This document shows positions 45,726 through 57,681 of a stretch of 64,000 nucleotides of DNA, one piece after another. The first letter of the stretch is position 1. Each line of letters opens with the position of its first letter. Under the pieces are notes generated by a model. It saw only the letters and a program-made list of their open reading frames with translations, made no database searches and was not told the DNA's origin. This DNA comes from Falciphora oryzae (lineage: Eukaryota > Ascomycota > Sordariomycetes > Magnaporthales > Magnaporthaceae): contig JNVV01000007.1 of assembly GCA_000733355.1 (NCBI GenBank), forward strand, positions 804,624-868,623, in the 5' to 3' direction. The position numbers were made by a program, and so were the translations under genes.

Positions 45726-46036
45726 TCCCGCCTGCGCTGCCTGGCACTTCGCCCCAACTTTTGCCTTGCTGCCGTTGAACCTTCGTCGACGGAGATTGCA
45801 CCTTGCCATTGTTAATAATAACAAATTGTCCCGGCCGCATCCCTCGAACGCAAATATATGACGACACGCCGAGACCGCGTCTCCCCAGCAAGGCCAGCAC
45901 TGCAATAACGAGTGCCTAGGCCCGTCTCCGCCCTGCCCATTGGGTCGCGCCGACGTAGGTCGCATTTTCGCATTTCCTTGGCTGGCCCTATCAGTCCCAC
46001 CGCGTGCGCGCGCCTCTGGGTGGCCTTTGCCTACTC

Positions 46037-46057
46037 TTTTTTTTTTTTTTTTTTTTT
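46037..46057 (+). repeat. Poly(dT) tract, 21 nt
   Basis: T21 located about 290 bp upstream of the start codon of the proline-rich protein gene, in its likely promoter or leader. Confidence 0.96.
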
Positions 46058-46343
46058 CCTTGTTCCAAGTTATTGCGACCTCTACCCACCCTCTGGTTTG
46101 GTTGGCCCCTCCGTTTTGCCGCATCCAGAAAACCGTCCCATCATCCCAGAAGGGTGCCCCCTTGCGCGACGCGCGCCTGTGCCACGCAACCTTGCATAGG
46201 GCCGGAAAGTGCAGCAACTGCTCCGCTGGGAGGCATCCCGACTGCGTCGCAGGTGAGGCGAAGAAGCAAAACACGCCAGGAGTACACAGTGTACCGTGGA
46301 CAGGCACAGGCCGGCTCGACTCGACGGCACGGGTGCCGCCGCC

Positions 46344-48893
46344 ATGGACTCGCTCCAGCCCCCGAGGAAGGGCAGGTCGCGCTTCTCCAAGGCGCTTCCC
46401 GCGCCGCCGCCGCTCGAAAGCTTCAGCAGCGGCTTCGACGACCTGGAGCACATGTTCCGCCCGCGCACCGCGGTCTCGACCAGCCTGGCAAACGCTGTGC
46501 CGACTCCTCCGCCCAAGGCCAGCCAGCCACCCCCTCCTCCGCTTGACTCGCCACTGCAGCGACAGCTTCTTGTGTCCCCTAAAACGCCGGGCCCCCCGCC
46601 GCCCATGGCCATACCCCGGCGCCCCGTCGCCCTGCCGAACTCCCCGGCACCCCTTCCCAAGACTCCCAGGCCCTCCCCGAAACCACCCACAACCACAGCG
46701 CCTCCAGCAGCCGCAGCACGGACTCCAGTGGGGAAGTTGTCGTCACCGTCCTTGTCAGCGCCGCCAGCCGCACCTCTTGATGATCATCCTCCCTCACCTG
46801 CAAACTCCATTCTGAGTCTTTTGTCTGCGTACTCGAGGTCGTCGTCAGAGTCTGCTGCGCAGAGATCGTCCGAAGCAACCGTCAGCACAAAAGACTCGTC
46901 GTCTTTCGTCCCCCAATCATCGTCGTCGCCGGTAGACGCCAAGAAGGTCGTCTCCCCATTCACCCTTCCTCCACTCGACTTTGGCGAGCCGTCCAGCTCA
47001 GAGAGCATGGCTAGCTTCGATCAGCCGCCCACACCGCCCATGAAGGACGTCGGGCATTCACTCCCACCGCCGCCTCCCAAGGACAAGGACGTGGCTCACT
47101 CGGGCTGGTTCTCCAGCGCCTCGTCACAGCAACCCACGTCCACTGCCGCGCAGTCACAGTTGCAGGAGGAACTAGAGCTGTGGAGGAGAAGATCGGTGAA
47201 GACAGACAAGCACATTGAGGTGTCGGAGCTCAAGTTGAGAAGCAGCTACGGCTCGACTGCAACCTCTGAAGTGCCCGTGCCACCACCCAAGGAAGAAAAG
47301 CCAGAACTACCGGGTAAATCACAGTTCCTGCAGGCGGGCTCGAGTTCGCTTGCCGCCTCCCAGCAGCTGTCGCCCGGACCCTTGTCCGCCGACCCGAACT
47401 CTAAACGGCTACCGCCAAGGAGCCCGGCCGGCGGCCTGCCGGGCAGGAACATTCGCCCGAATCCCACTGCCGAAACCTTAACCCAAAACGAGGACACCAC
47501 CATGGGCTCCGCCCTATCAAAAGCTGAGGCGAAGATGAAGCATCGCCGCCCCGGTGACGGGGGACAGCCAGCCGTCAATGGCAGCGCCGACGCGGCAAGG
47601 CCCAGACCAGACGACGACGGCCCAGGTCGTTGGCAACAACCGCAGCCGCCGTCCAATCTGCCCGCGGCCAAGTCCCCGGTAGTCGTTCAGCACCCATCCA
47701 CCATTCGCCGGCTGCCCACCCCGGACTACGAACAGCACGATATCAGGAGCCCTATCATTGAGCAGATCGTGTCGCCCGCGTCGCCCGTGTCTCCCGCATC
47801 GTCTCCGGACTTGGTTCCCCACCAACCCGTACCCAGGAAACCGCTCCCATCCGCCATTGTCCCAACAGAGGCCCCGGTGGCGCCGCGGAAAGACGTCCCG
47901 CAGCCTATCAGCACCGCCCCACCGGCGTCAAGTAACGGCGGCCCCGGCAAGATGGGCGGCAACTTCTCGTCCTTCCCCAAGTCGCCCGACGCCCGGCTCA
48001 AGTCCAAACCGTCGAATGCCACGCTCGTTGAGCAGGCTGCCCCGTCGGGGGCGGCAGCTCCTCCGGCGGCCACCACCGGCCTGGGGCTGCAGCAGCCCCT
48101 GCGGCCACAATACAAGAGCATGCCGTCGCCAACGGTCGACACCACTCCCACCAACGGTGCTCAAACCCAGTTCCCAGCCAGGACGTCGTCCAGAGGTGCC
48201 GAGATGCCGACGTCTCCGATACTTCGCCGCGCGGCTGAACAGCCCGCCCTCGCCTTGGACACCGAATCCGTCTCCGAGTCCATCGCCGAGGCCTACTTTT
48301 CCGCGCCGAACAGTCCATCTACCGTGAGAGCCCAGCCTGTGCCGTTCCAGCCGGCACCGCCGCTGCAGCAACACCAACACCAGCAGCAACACCAACAGCA
48401 GCCGCCGCCCGACTACCGGTCCTCGGACGGCACGAGCTTCAAGGAGCTGGTGCAGACGGACGACTTCGACCCGGCGGCGGCGCGGTTCCCCTCGATGGCA
48501 GCCGCCATGGGCCCGGCGCCCGCCGCGGGCACCGTGTTCCAGATGCGCGGGCTCAAGCCGTCGCACTGGGGCTGCATGCACAAGCACCGCTTCATGGCCC
48601 CGACGCCAAACAGCAACTACCCGCTCGCGTGCCAGACGTGCGCGCGCGAGGACGCCGAGGACCGGTTCCGCTGCCGCTTCTGCTGGCTCCGCGTCTGCGT
48701 GCCCTGCAGGGACGTCCTGCACCAGAACAAGGGCGACCTCGGCGCCCTCATGGCCCGCGTCAAGGAGGCCGGCGGCCAGCCCGTGCCGGCGTCGTCGATG
48801 GCCGCCCAGAAGAACGGCGGCGTTGTCCCGAACGGAATGCCGGGCTCGCCCGTCGTCATCTCCCCGCAGGCGGCTCTCCAGGCGGCATATTAA
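46344..48893 (+). CDS. Proline-rich disordered protein with cysteine-rich C-terminal domain
   Basis: Intronless, 849 aa from ATG 46344, which has a near-ideal context (GCCGCCATGG); the frame extends upstream without an ATG. Residues 1 to about 730 are Pro/Ser-rich with many PxxP stretches (LPAPPPLES, PTPPPKASQPPPPP, LPPPPPKDKD), candidate SH3 or WW ligands, plus a Gln/His-rich patch (about 674-693). The last 115 residues differ sharply: HWGCMHKHRFMAPTPNSNYPLACQTCAREDAEDRFRCRFCWLRVCVPCRDVL. These hold three C-x2-C pairs, a further Cys and His residues that could bind two zinc ions. I do not recognise the family. The domain order suggests an adaptor or scaffold with a terminal zinc module, possibly fungus-specific. 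No signal peptide or membrane helix. Confidence 0.8.
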   Translation: MDSLQPPRKGRSRFSKALPAPPPLESFSSGFDDLEHMFRPRTAVSTSLANAVPTPPPKASQPPPPPLDSPLQRQLLVSPKTPGPPPPMAIPRRPVALPNSPAPLPKTPRPSPKPPTTTAPPAAAARTPVGKLSSPSLSAPPAAPLDDHPPSPANSILSLLSAYSRSSSESAAQRSSEATVSTKDSSSFVPQSSSSPVDAKKVVSPFTLPPLDFGEPSSSESMASFDQPPTPPMKDVGHSLPPPPPKDKDVAHSGWFSSASSQQPTSTAAQSQLQEELELWRRRSVKTDKHIEVSELKLRSSYGSTATSEVPVPPPKEEKPELPGKSQFLQAGSSSLAASQQLSPGPLSADPNSKRLPPRSPAGGLPGRNIRPNPTAETLTQNEDTTMGSALSKAEAKMKHRRPGDGGQPAVNGSADAARPRPDDDGPGRWQQPQPPSNLPAAKSPVVVQHPSTIRRLPTPDYEQHDIRSPIIEQIVSPASPVSPASSPDLVPHQPVPRKPLPSAIVPTEAPVAPRKDVPQPISTAPPASSNGGPGKMGGNFSSFPKSPDARLKSKPSNATLVEQAAPSGAAAPPAATTGLGLQQPLRPQYKSMPSPTVDTTPTNGAQTQFPARTSSRGAEMPTSPILRRAAEQPALALDTESVSESIAEAYFSAPNSPSTVRAQPVPFQPAPPLQQHQHQQQHQQQPPPDYRSSDGTSFKELVQTDDFDPAAARFPSMAAAMGPAPAAGTVFQMRGLKPSHWGCMHKHRFMAPTPNSNYPLACQTCAREDAEDRFRCRFCWLRVCVPCRDVLHQNKGDLGALMARVKEAGGQPVPASSMAAQKNGGVVPNGMPGSPVVISPQAALQAAY

Positions 48894-50078
48894 GCCCGGA
48901 CTGGAGTCACTCTTTTTTTCTTCTTACCCCATTTTGTAAATGGGTCTTTGCGCTGCGCGAAAGACCGTCCCGTGTCATCCTCTTCTCCCGAGAGCCTTGG
49001 AGCTCTCGTGTTGTTATACCTTGCTACTTTGTTTTTCCTTTGTCTTATTTCATCCTTCCCCGATTCAGAGGAAGTAGAAAGTTTTCGAGCTGGTAATGTG
49101 ACGCCACGGCGTGGAAAAAAAACATCAGGCCTCGGAAGGGGTGGGAAGGCGCACACACACACGCATTTGATACCTAAAAATGAGCCGGCAGGCAGGTGAG
49201 GCGGCGGCCAAAAAGGAGGGAAGGGGTTCGGGGTTTTGTCGAGGAAGGACACTGCCGAACGAGGTTTTGGTTTTGGTTGCTTGGTTCCGTATTCTGGATG
49301 GTTTTGTATGGTTAGAAATCTGGGTTTTGTGGATTTGATTTTTTTTTTTGTTGCTCTTCCATCTTTTTTTTTATACTTTGTGCATTGGCATAAGGCACTC
49401 AGTGGTTGGCGTGTCCAACAAGGCGAACCACTCATCAGGTCAAGAATCATTTTTATTTGTTCTCACCTCTCTGTCGTCTACACAAACATCGCAAGCCTAG
49501 GTTGACCGTGACGTCCTCCAGAGCGTGAAATCGTAAACCCGCACCACGTCAATGTTTCCACTCGATGCTACCTGGCGGGGTCCCTCCGCACTCGGAGGCG
49601 CACTGCACCCGCCCCAAATGCCTCCAAAGTCTCATGCGTGGGGGACGCGCTTGCCAGTTGCGGCTCCTCGGGATCAGGGCAAGCGAACGCTGCAAGTCAT
49701 GTCCTCTGCCTCTTGCCTTGGCGTGAATGACATGGTACCCGACCCTTATTGCACCATCGCGCCGCTACCTCTCTATCCCCCACCCTCACAAACCCGCCGA
49801 CCCAACGAGCCCCGTGGTGGCTCATTGCCTGGCCGGCGTCTATTCTACCCGCTTCGATACCCAGTGCAGGGGTATTTGTAAGCTAGCACTTGGTACCTAC
49901 ACGCTCCTATAATCTGGCTTATAGCAGTTATCGCCCAACCAACACTTTGACCGTCAAGCAGCTTCCCCCACGCAAAATACCTATTGGGCAAGCCCCTGAA
50001 CCCCGCCACCCCTGAATCCCACCAAACCGGACAGCGTCCAGACAGCGTCCAGGCCAACTCCCTTGGAATATTTCTGCC
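48894..50078. other. Intergenic, proline-rich gene to ChaC gene
   Basis: 1.2 kb holding the 3' UTR of the upstream gene and the promoter of the ChaC gene. Several T-rich runs (around 49330 and 49364). No supported gene. Confidence 0.5.
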
Positions 50079-51204
50079 ATGTCTGCTGGACAGGACGAGA
50101 AGGGCCTCCCGCCTGATAACGGCGGGTTCTGGCTCTTTGGCTACGGGTTTGTTTGTTTTTTTTTTTTTTTTGTGCATACAAGGCTTTCCTCCCCGCCTCT
50201 GAAAAATGCACTGCGCCAAGGCCTGACAAGTTCCATGGAATAATATACAGAAGCCTGATATGGAAGCCGCCGCCACACTTTGGTAAGATGGATACGGGAT
50301 GGCTTTATCCAGAGAAAGGGCTGCTTATCTCCAGGCTCGGTGTAGACTCCAACTGACCGGCTCGTGACCGGATAACCAGATCGGCGGATTCCCGGCTTCG
50401 TCACGGGCTATGTCCGGCGTTTCTGGCAGGCAAGTCTCGATCCCACATCTCTCTTACGCTTGGCTCCGATTCTTTTCTAATATCTATCACAAATTCCAGG
50501 CGAGGTACGGATGGCCTTATGACCTCCAGCCCATAGTCTAACCTCCCGGCCCCGGCGCTCTAAGATCTATATCTCCGCCCAAAAACGTAACAAACATTCT
50601 GACACCGCCCAGACCAAGCTAACATACATCTTCTTCTTTTGCTACCAACCACCCGCGCAGCCAGGATCACAGAGGAACGCCGGACAAGCCCGGGCGCGTC
50701 GTCACCCTCCTCGAGAGGCCGTACTGGGAGACCCTGACCGACCACCATGACACGGCCCCGGACAAGGTCTGGGGCACCGCCTATCGCATCGAGGCCGACA
50801 AGGTCGACGAGGTTAAAGAGTACCTCGACATCCGCGAGATCAACGGCTACACCATCCACTATACGCCCTTTCACCCCGCCGACGGCACCCCAGGCCCCAT
50901 CCGGACCTTGGTGTACATCGGCACCCCTGACAACGACCAGTTTGTCGGCCCGCAGGACGTCCAGGCCCTCGCTAAGCACATTTACCGCTCCGTGGGTCCC
51001 AGCGGCCCAAACATCGATTACCTTTTGTCGCTGCACGAAGCCCTCGATGGGCTGAGCCCAGAGAGTGGCGACGAGCACGTCACCGACCTGGCGCAACGCG
51101 TCCGCTTGTTGGTCGACCACAAGACAAATACACTGGCCACTGATACTCCTCACGAATTCAAGCAGGCAAAAAGCGTAGAAGAACAAGAAGAGACAGAAAA
51201 GTAG
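50079..51204 (+). CDS. gcg1: ChaC-type glutathione-specific gamma-glutamylcyclotransferase
   Basis: Five exons: 50079-50146, 50251-50282, 50380-50429, 50500-50504 (5 nt, GCGAG) and 50661-51204, 232 aa. Support comes from the rebuilt family signature: WLFGYGSLIWKPPPHF, then RRIPGFVTGYVRRFWQASQDHRGTP, with residues Ala-Ser contributed by the 5-nt exon. The third intron starts with GC (CAG then GCAAGT, the GC-AG consensus). The other three start with GT. The catalytic glutamate is Glu111 in YLDIREINGYT. The glycine-rich YGSL loop binds the gamma-glutamyl group. The enzyme cleaves glutathione to 5-oxoproline and Cys-Gly in the cytosol. The tail after about 200 is charged and variable. It is convergent with the RRM gene. 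Confidence 0.9.
50430..50499 (+). other. GC-AG intron preceding a 5-nt microexon (ChaC gene)
   Basis: 70-bp intron with donor CAG/GCAAGT and acceptor TTCCAG. The donor is the usual consensus of rare GC-AG introns. Reading through instead meets a stop codon 48-50 bases later (TAA in TTTTCTAATATC), so splicing is required. Confidence 0.72.
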
Positions 51205-52075
51205 CGGAAAGAACGCAAGCAGTGGTTTAGAGGAATCAAAGAAAAAGAAGAAATGAAATAGACTTTTCCCCCTCCTGGTCCCTCATCAACAGTCATCGCA
51301 GACGTTCCGCAACCAACGCTCTCGTTCGTTGTGACGAGCAATTCCTCGTCGTCGCGAGACTCCTCAACTCCTCCAAGTCTCCTACCCCTAACATCCCCTT
51401 TCCTTGAGGCCTACTCTAATCTTCCCTTGAACGCAACGGTCAGATTCGTCGTGCCTGAGAATCAGACAGCCACCCGATCTCCCATGTTTCTTTCCCGGAC
51501 TCCAGACGAAGAAAGCAGAAAACAAGGCTGAATAGAAGAGAAGAAAGGGACGACTGGCTTTATGAAACATCAATCAAGTACGTTCCGAGACCCGAAAGTA
51601 AAAGGCACAAGAGGTAACACATGGGAGGCTGATACAGAGGCCCAAAGTAAATGAGAAGCGAAACCAAAAAGCCAGGAGATGTCATAAAAGAAATCCCGGG
51701 GGCAAACAAGGCAAAACAAGTCAATGAAGGAGACATCACACATGGCGGCTTCCCCTCGCAGAAAGTAACGACTCAGATGACATTCGAAGTCGACGGTTGG
51801 TCTCGTTCGGTTTGTCCGGCTTGCCTGTCGCGGTCAAGGCACCGGCGGACGGGTATCGTATCGCACTACACCGCGAGCAAGAAGACGGGCAAAAGCTTTT
51901 TTTTATCAGAACACACACACTGGTGAATCCGTCAGGTGTGGTGCTGGATAGAAATCGATCGAACATGTGCGGCGACTTGTGGTCGGGTTTGGTCCATTGA
52001 AGGACATATGCAACCGCCCTCGAGCAACCCCTAGCCGCATTTCGGGTGTTGATCATGGGAGGCCGGCAGCCGTTC
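51205..52075. other. Convergent intergenic region, ChaC/RRM genes
   Basis: 871 bp between two stop codons on opposite strands. Contains only 3' UTR-like sequence, purine-rich on the + strand. No coding support. Confidence 0.5.
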
Positions 52076-52984
52076 TCAGTAGCCGGGGCCACCTGGAGGT
52101 GGGTTCTGCGGCGGGACCTGCTGCTGAGGATGTTGGAGCTGCTGTGGTTGCTGTCCAGGCTGGAGGGGCATCTGCGACGGGTCTGCATAGGCATAGGGAT
52201 TCGGGGCGCCGGCTTGCCATCCTTGGTTCGGCATTAGCTTCTGCCTTTGGCCGTAGCATGATGGTCTTCACAACGAATCAACTCACCCTGAGCAGGCGGA
52301 GCGCCGTAGCCAGGAACCTGGGCCGGGTATCCACCGCGGCCGTAGGCTTGAGCGTACATGTGCTGGGCCGGCATCTGATACTGCTGGGGGTGGACCCCGT
52401 AGGGCATCTGCGGCATCTGTGGCGACGTGACGTAGCCTCCGCCTCTTCCGCCGTAGCCAGCTGCCGGGCTTCCACCTCGGCCGCCGTATCCGCCTCTAGG
52501 GCCTGTGTCCGAGGCCTTGTCGACGCGAATGGTTCGCCCGTCAAACCTATGGGGGACATGAGCATTAGAAACGATTGTGTGGACAAAGTAGCCGCTATAA
52601 GAGCAGATAGCCTCAGAGAAGGATGACCGGGACAGAGTTCCATACTCGACGTTGTTCATCGCATTGATGGCCCTCTGTGCATCTTCCTCGTTGGTGTATC
52701 GCACAAAGCCAAACCCGCGGCTGCGGCCCGTGTCTCTGTCCTTAACAACCACCTGCAGCATTCCTTGGGATTAGTCTCGAATCAAAGAGGACACTGGTTG
52801 AAGGAGAACTTCACGCACGGCTTCTTCCACAGCACCGAACTCCTCGAACTTCTGACGGAGGATGGGCTCCTCCGTGTGCCATGCAAGGCCTCTGAACTGG
52901 ATGTAAGCAAAGATGAACTTCCGCTGAAGATTGGCCCCCTCTGACCGCGACCTTGGAGACTTACCCGATGAAAAGTTTGGACAT
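52076..52984 (-). CDS. Glycine-rich RNA-binding protein with one RRM
   Basis: Five exons on the minus strand: 52984-52965, 52891-52819, 52752-52646, 52546-52287 and 52221-52076, giving 201 aa. The coding start MSKLFIG sits in a 20-nt first coding exon. Joined, the RRM reads [15 protein letters not shown] (RNP2 at 4-9), then [26 protein letters not shown] (RNP1 at 43-50) and [18 protein letters not shown] glycine-rich part ([17 protein letters not shown]) and a Pro/Gln/Tyr-rich tail ending PPGGPGY follow. This is the small glycine-rich RNA-binding class (GRP/CIRP-like), linked to cold or stress response and mRNA handling. The first and last introns each have competing acceptors; I used the pair that restores the motif (GTTCAG/AGG and CCAAG/GATGG). 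Confidence 0.9.
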
Positions 52985-55983
52985 TGCTGATGGTGACAGT
53001 AGGTGAAAGATCCACGAAAGTAGCTGCTCTCAAGTCTGTATTCTTCCGTCTCAGCTTTTCGCTCTCTCTTTTCCTCGGATGTACACCGAGTCAGTCCTAC
53101 GCCAAAACCAAGAAACGAGACCGCAGTCACGTCCCCCGTTAGCCCGGCCGCGTCGCAAGCCAACGTTGAAAGCAGGCAGGACGGTGTTTCCGAGGCAAGT
53201 CCTTCAATACGAAGGTAATGAGTGCGTGGGGAAGGTTGGGAAAGAAAATCGCGGGTAGAAGGTCTGTCTGATATCGAGGACAGCTTGATGGCCACAGACC
53301 GGCACTTCGGCTAAAGCAAGTGCAAGCGTTTGGGCAAGTCGATGGACCACCGAGAAGGGAGCGGAGAAAAGGGGCCGCGAAATGTGGGGTCCGGGCACTT
53401 CCACTAGGATGAGCGCTTGCGGGGAGATGGGAAAAGGGCCTCCGATGGCTGACAGTTGCGCGCGCTGACTTGGGCTTGGATCGGAAGGGGCTGGTGGCGG
53501 GGTTCGATAGAGACGAGGCTGTTCGCGCCCCCCGTTTGCGGTATCGACAAAGAGATGTATGCTCAAAGCAGGCAGGCGAGCACCTAGACAGGAAGGCACC
53601 AAGCTCGAAAGGGCTGAAAGGCTAGAAGGAGAAGTGTAACCCCAAGACGGCACCAGGTGTTTGTGCGGGTGGCGGGCGGGCAAGCGCGCCAACTACAACT
53701 CCAAAGTGCAGTTTTTCCGAGCCAGAGGGTGTGCTTCTAGAGGCTAGTCGTGGAGGAATGGATGGCGATGGCTTGCGGCGGTGCGTGCGGGCGTCAAGAG
53801 GATTTGTGGCTTACCTTCGGAGATGCTCGTGTGCCCCCTTTCCCGAAAGACACCCGGGCGAGAGTTGAAGAGCGAAGAGGCGCGCGAGGGAATGGATCGT
53901 CCTCTGTCGAGTGTGTCAGAAGAAGACGAACACGCAAGAGGCTCGAAGGCGAGATGGAGGGCAGGCAGCTCGCTAAAGTGGGAAAAGGTTTGCGGCCTTG
54001 GATCCCAAGCCCAGAAGCCCCTAGGAGGCAGGCAAGCACCCCGACTGGAGCAGCGACCGGGTCGGCGGGGTATGTACCTCACCTGTGGTGGCAGAGGGAA
54101 GGGGCGGCCGAGGATCGCTGCAGATGGAAAGAAGTGGGTGTGGGCGGGCTCCAGCCAGGCAGGGCAAGGTGCTGCTTTGTCCGCGTGGTATCCGTCCGGG
54201 CCTGCCTATAAGATCCAAGGGAGCTCGAAAAGTACCAGACCACCCAAGCCCGACGTCGGTGTGGGCGCCTGCACTGCCAGCTAAGGGCGTGATGATGGAT
54301 TTGTCGACGGAGGTACTGTGGATGTACGTCTACCAGCTGGCGCCCGTCAAGAGAAACCAGGGGAGTATGGCTAGTCTGGCCGCCACAAGTCGGTCGGCGT
54401 CGATGTAGGAAGTTTGGGATGCAGGTGCCCGTTTGCTTTGCGGTGTGGTGATGCGATGCCAGCACAACACGGCCTACGCAGCGCAGTCCGGGATCTATGT
54501 ACCTTTGGTGAGTGTCGGGTGTGGCCAGTGGCGTTGCGGTACCCGCGCGTGCTCCGGCTTGAATGTAGATAGACGGACTAGATCCAATGTAAGGTGTGCC
54601 AAAATCAGGGCAGGTCGGTACCCAAATCCAAATGTTGGGGCCAGGGTCCGCCGTCCAGGTTGCTAGCTCTGGCGCATGCCCGATTATGTACCGACTCAAT
54701 GCCTGCAGTCATACACCAGATGGAACAGGGCGGTGGCTAGGTTTAGGAGAGCTTAACGACAGGCCAAAGAGACGAGGAACGGCCGATGCGGTGGACCCAG
54801 CACATTCGGTTTTATATGTCCCCTTTCCTCTATACCCGCCCAAGACCCTGGGGCCTGGAATACACCCCCTCCGGGCATGGTCAACGGCATGGTTAGCCTG
54901 CCGTCGGAGGGCAGACATCTTGGCCGGCGAGGTCGCGTTCCCCACCCCGTCGAGCGCCTCTGCAAAGCGTAAACACGGCCGACCACCACCGCGTTTGTGA
55001 CCCGGGGCAAGTCGCCCTCACCATCTTGGCTTACTGGCTGCATGGAGCTCCATAGGGTCGGGCGCAGAAAAGAAGGGCTTGTGGGGCCCTACCGATATCC
55101 ATGTCCATCCATCCCTGAGAGATTCGCCCGTAGCAAATATCCAAGTACCAGGGCAAGGTACCTATCTGTGTGCCTCCTGCCGGCGCTTTCTGAAGTATTG
55201 GACAAGTGGACGCGGACGGACCCGGCATGAACGTGCTCCTTGTTTGGCGTGTCTGGCCCCGTCCATTCACGCCCACACACGACCACGGGCTGGACTGTGG
55301 TTGACGACAGGCCCCCCTAGGGCGAGGAGGCGGCCCGGCCAGCGGAGATACATGGCTGGTGTCGGTCCGCCGTGATGTGATGGGCGCGCTGGCTGGTTGG
55401 CTGCTCTTCTTTTTGGTTGGTGATGAGGGGGGAGTGGATTGGGTTGGCGCGGGTCTTAGTCGACGCCCACGCACGGCGCTAGTGGTCGGTGGCCGGGATA
55501 CGTCACTGGCGAGCTTTTTGGGGCCTTGCCCAAAACGGCGTGGTTGCTGCCCACTCGATGTTTTGACCAGCATGATTGTGGCAGCAGGGTTGGACCCCCA
55601 AACAAGCATCAAACAGGCGAAGAAAACGCAACGGCCCTGCCCACGGCTGCCCCACACCAGACCGGGTCCTCAGGAAGAGGCACGGGCCAAACAGAATGCA
55701 GCGACAACCGCGCTTCTCAGGAGGGAGCGAGAAAGCCCTCTGCCGTCCGCGGCCCCTGTCCAGCCTGACCTCCGGCAGTAGGCAGCGGTAGGTCGCGCCG
55801 AAAAAGGATAGGTGAGCGCAAGAGCCGTGCGGTAGCTCCAAAGCTACTGCGTACCTACCTTAGGCACCGAGAGGTCGATATCTGGTTGGCATCCCACTTG
55901 TAGCGGCTTGTTCACGTGAGACACGGCGAATAATGAGGCTCGAGGGGCAGAAGCCGTCTCGGTATCATTTCATTCCATGTATT

Positions 55984-56010
55984 CTTCCTTCCTTCCTTCC
56001 TTCCTTCCTT
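55984..56010 (+). repeat. (CTTC)n tetranucleotide microsatellite
   Basis: About 6.5 perfect CTTC units in intergenic DNA. Confidence 0.96.
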
Positions 56011-57681
56011 GTCGCAAGAATGTGGCTGGGTCCAGAAACGTGTACCAACCGACAGTATAGATAACCGGAACGAGGCCATGCGTAGTGCGTTTCCGACCGC
56101 TCTTTGACCGCTCTGCGAAACTACCCGCGAATCCTTCCGGAGAGGGCATGGCCGGGTCAAGTGCATGTTATCATGAACGGATAGGTGGTGGTAACAGGCA
56201 CGAAGGTTTGCGTGTTGCGCCACGGATTCCGCGTTCGTCGTCCGTCGTGCCGAGCTTGGCGAGGATAATATACCTGCCAGCTCAACCATCTTTGGGGCTG
56301 AGCTGGTTTGGTATCGGCCGTCTGATCGTTTCCAGGTTTTCTGGTCCGCCGCTCTCTGTTCCAAAGGCGGTCCGTCAACCATCCTCTCATATTTCTCGCC
56401 AGGCGCCGAGGTAGGAATGCAACTCGGTGCCACCCAAGGCATAGGAAGGGGCCTCTTTTACCGACATTGGCAAAAATGCCAGGGCAGGCCTCTCATGCGG
56501 CTTCACCAGGTTGACGGTCGGAAGAGACGGCACGGAGTAATAGTCCAGCACCCACGTGGGTAGCAGGAAGTCTGAGATCCCCTGACCCACGCTTCCGTCG
56601 TGGAGGGTTTATTTGATGTTTTCCTAGCTCGCGTTCACAAGCATCGCAATGCACTCCAGGCTTCAGACGACGGAAGATGGAGCTATAATGATTTGTGATT
56701 GGTTTGCAGGGATGCTGCGCTACCGGACCGCAGTCCTTGGCTTGAACCCTCGCAACCCACCAGCAGCTAGTGGGATTTTGGGTTCTCCCGAGGTAGAAAG
56801 AGGGCAAAAAGCAGAGAAAGCAACAGGTTACGTATTACTTTAACTGCACTTCGCGCAGGCAGCTATCTCAAGTACCTGCCCGAGTTGGCAATTATAACCG
56901 GCCGAAGGTGGCCATTCATCAACTCCCGTCTTCCGCACGGCTGTTGCCTGGCCGGTCTTGGGCTTTTTCATTGGGAGGAGCTCGGATTGTGGCTGGTGAC
57001 GGGGTCCACGAAGCGAGTCGACAACGCCCGCAGAATTGGGTGGCCATGCTTTGACCGCCAGGGTCCCACCCGGAGCGAGACAGTGGGGTATGTGGGGCCA
57101 AATGCATGCCTGGTCAAGGACCCATGCGCGAGCCCAAGAAGCAACAGCGGGGGCAATGGAACGCTCATGAGGTCCACGTTGGGTTCCATGCTATCAATGG
57201 GATGGACATCCGCTGGGCTGGGGCTGGCATCGCATCCATTGCGACAACGGGGCCAATGACTCCATGCCTGCGGCGGTCCTGACAATTCCAGTCGCCTGCA
57301 TCTTGGTGAAATGCGCGTTCGCCTTTAGCCTTTGAGTGGCGGCTTCACCCTTGCCTGGAGGACCCGAGCACCCCAGGCTCATCGCACGATGGCATCAATC
57401 CCCCACCAGCGGGGCGGGTAGCACTTGACCACTCTTCTAAAAACAACTCGAGAGATCGACAGAATGCCTGCACAGCGCCCAAGGTTACCACACCCATCCG
57501 GCTGGATGCAGTTGCTCCGCCACGCCACAACCAGAGCTGAAACCCGGGGCGCAAGCAGGGCCGAGATGTGGTGATTGCGCTTTGATAAGTGCAACACGTT
57601 CTCTTCAGAGTGTCCTCGTAAGTACGTCTTATCCGATGCCCAAACAGCAATAAAGGATCAGAAATACATAGTAGTATTTAT

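Larger units (their letters stand above)
43561..46343. promoter_or_regulatory. Divergent upstream region, MFS permease / proline-rich protein
   Basis: 2.8 kb between two divergent start codons. It contains a (CA)n microsatellite (45705-45725) and a T21 run (46037-46057). I found no tRNA or coding exon with support. The 289-residue minus frame (45582-46451) has coding-unlike composition. Confidence 0.5.
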
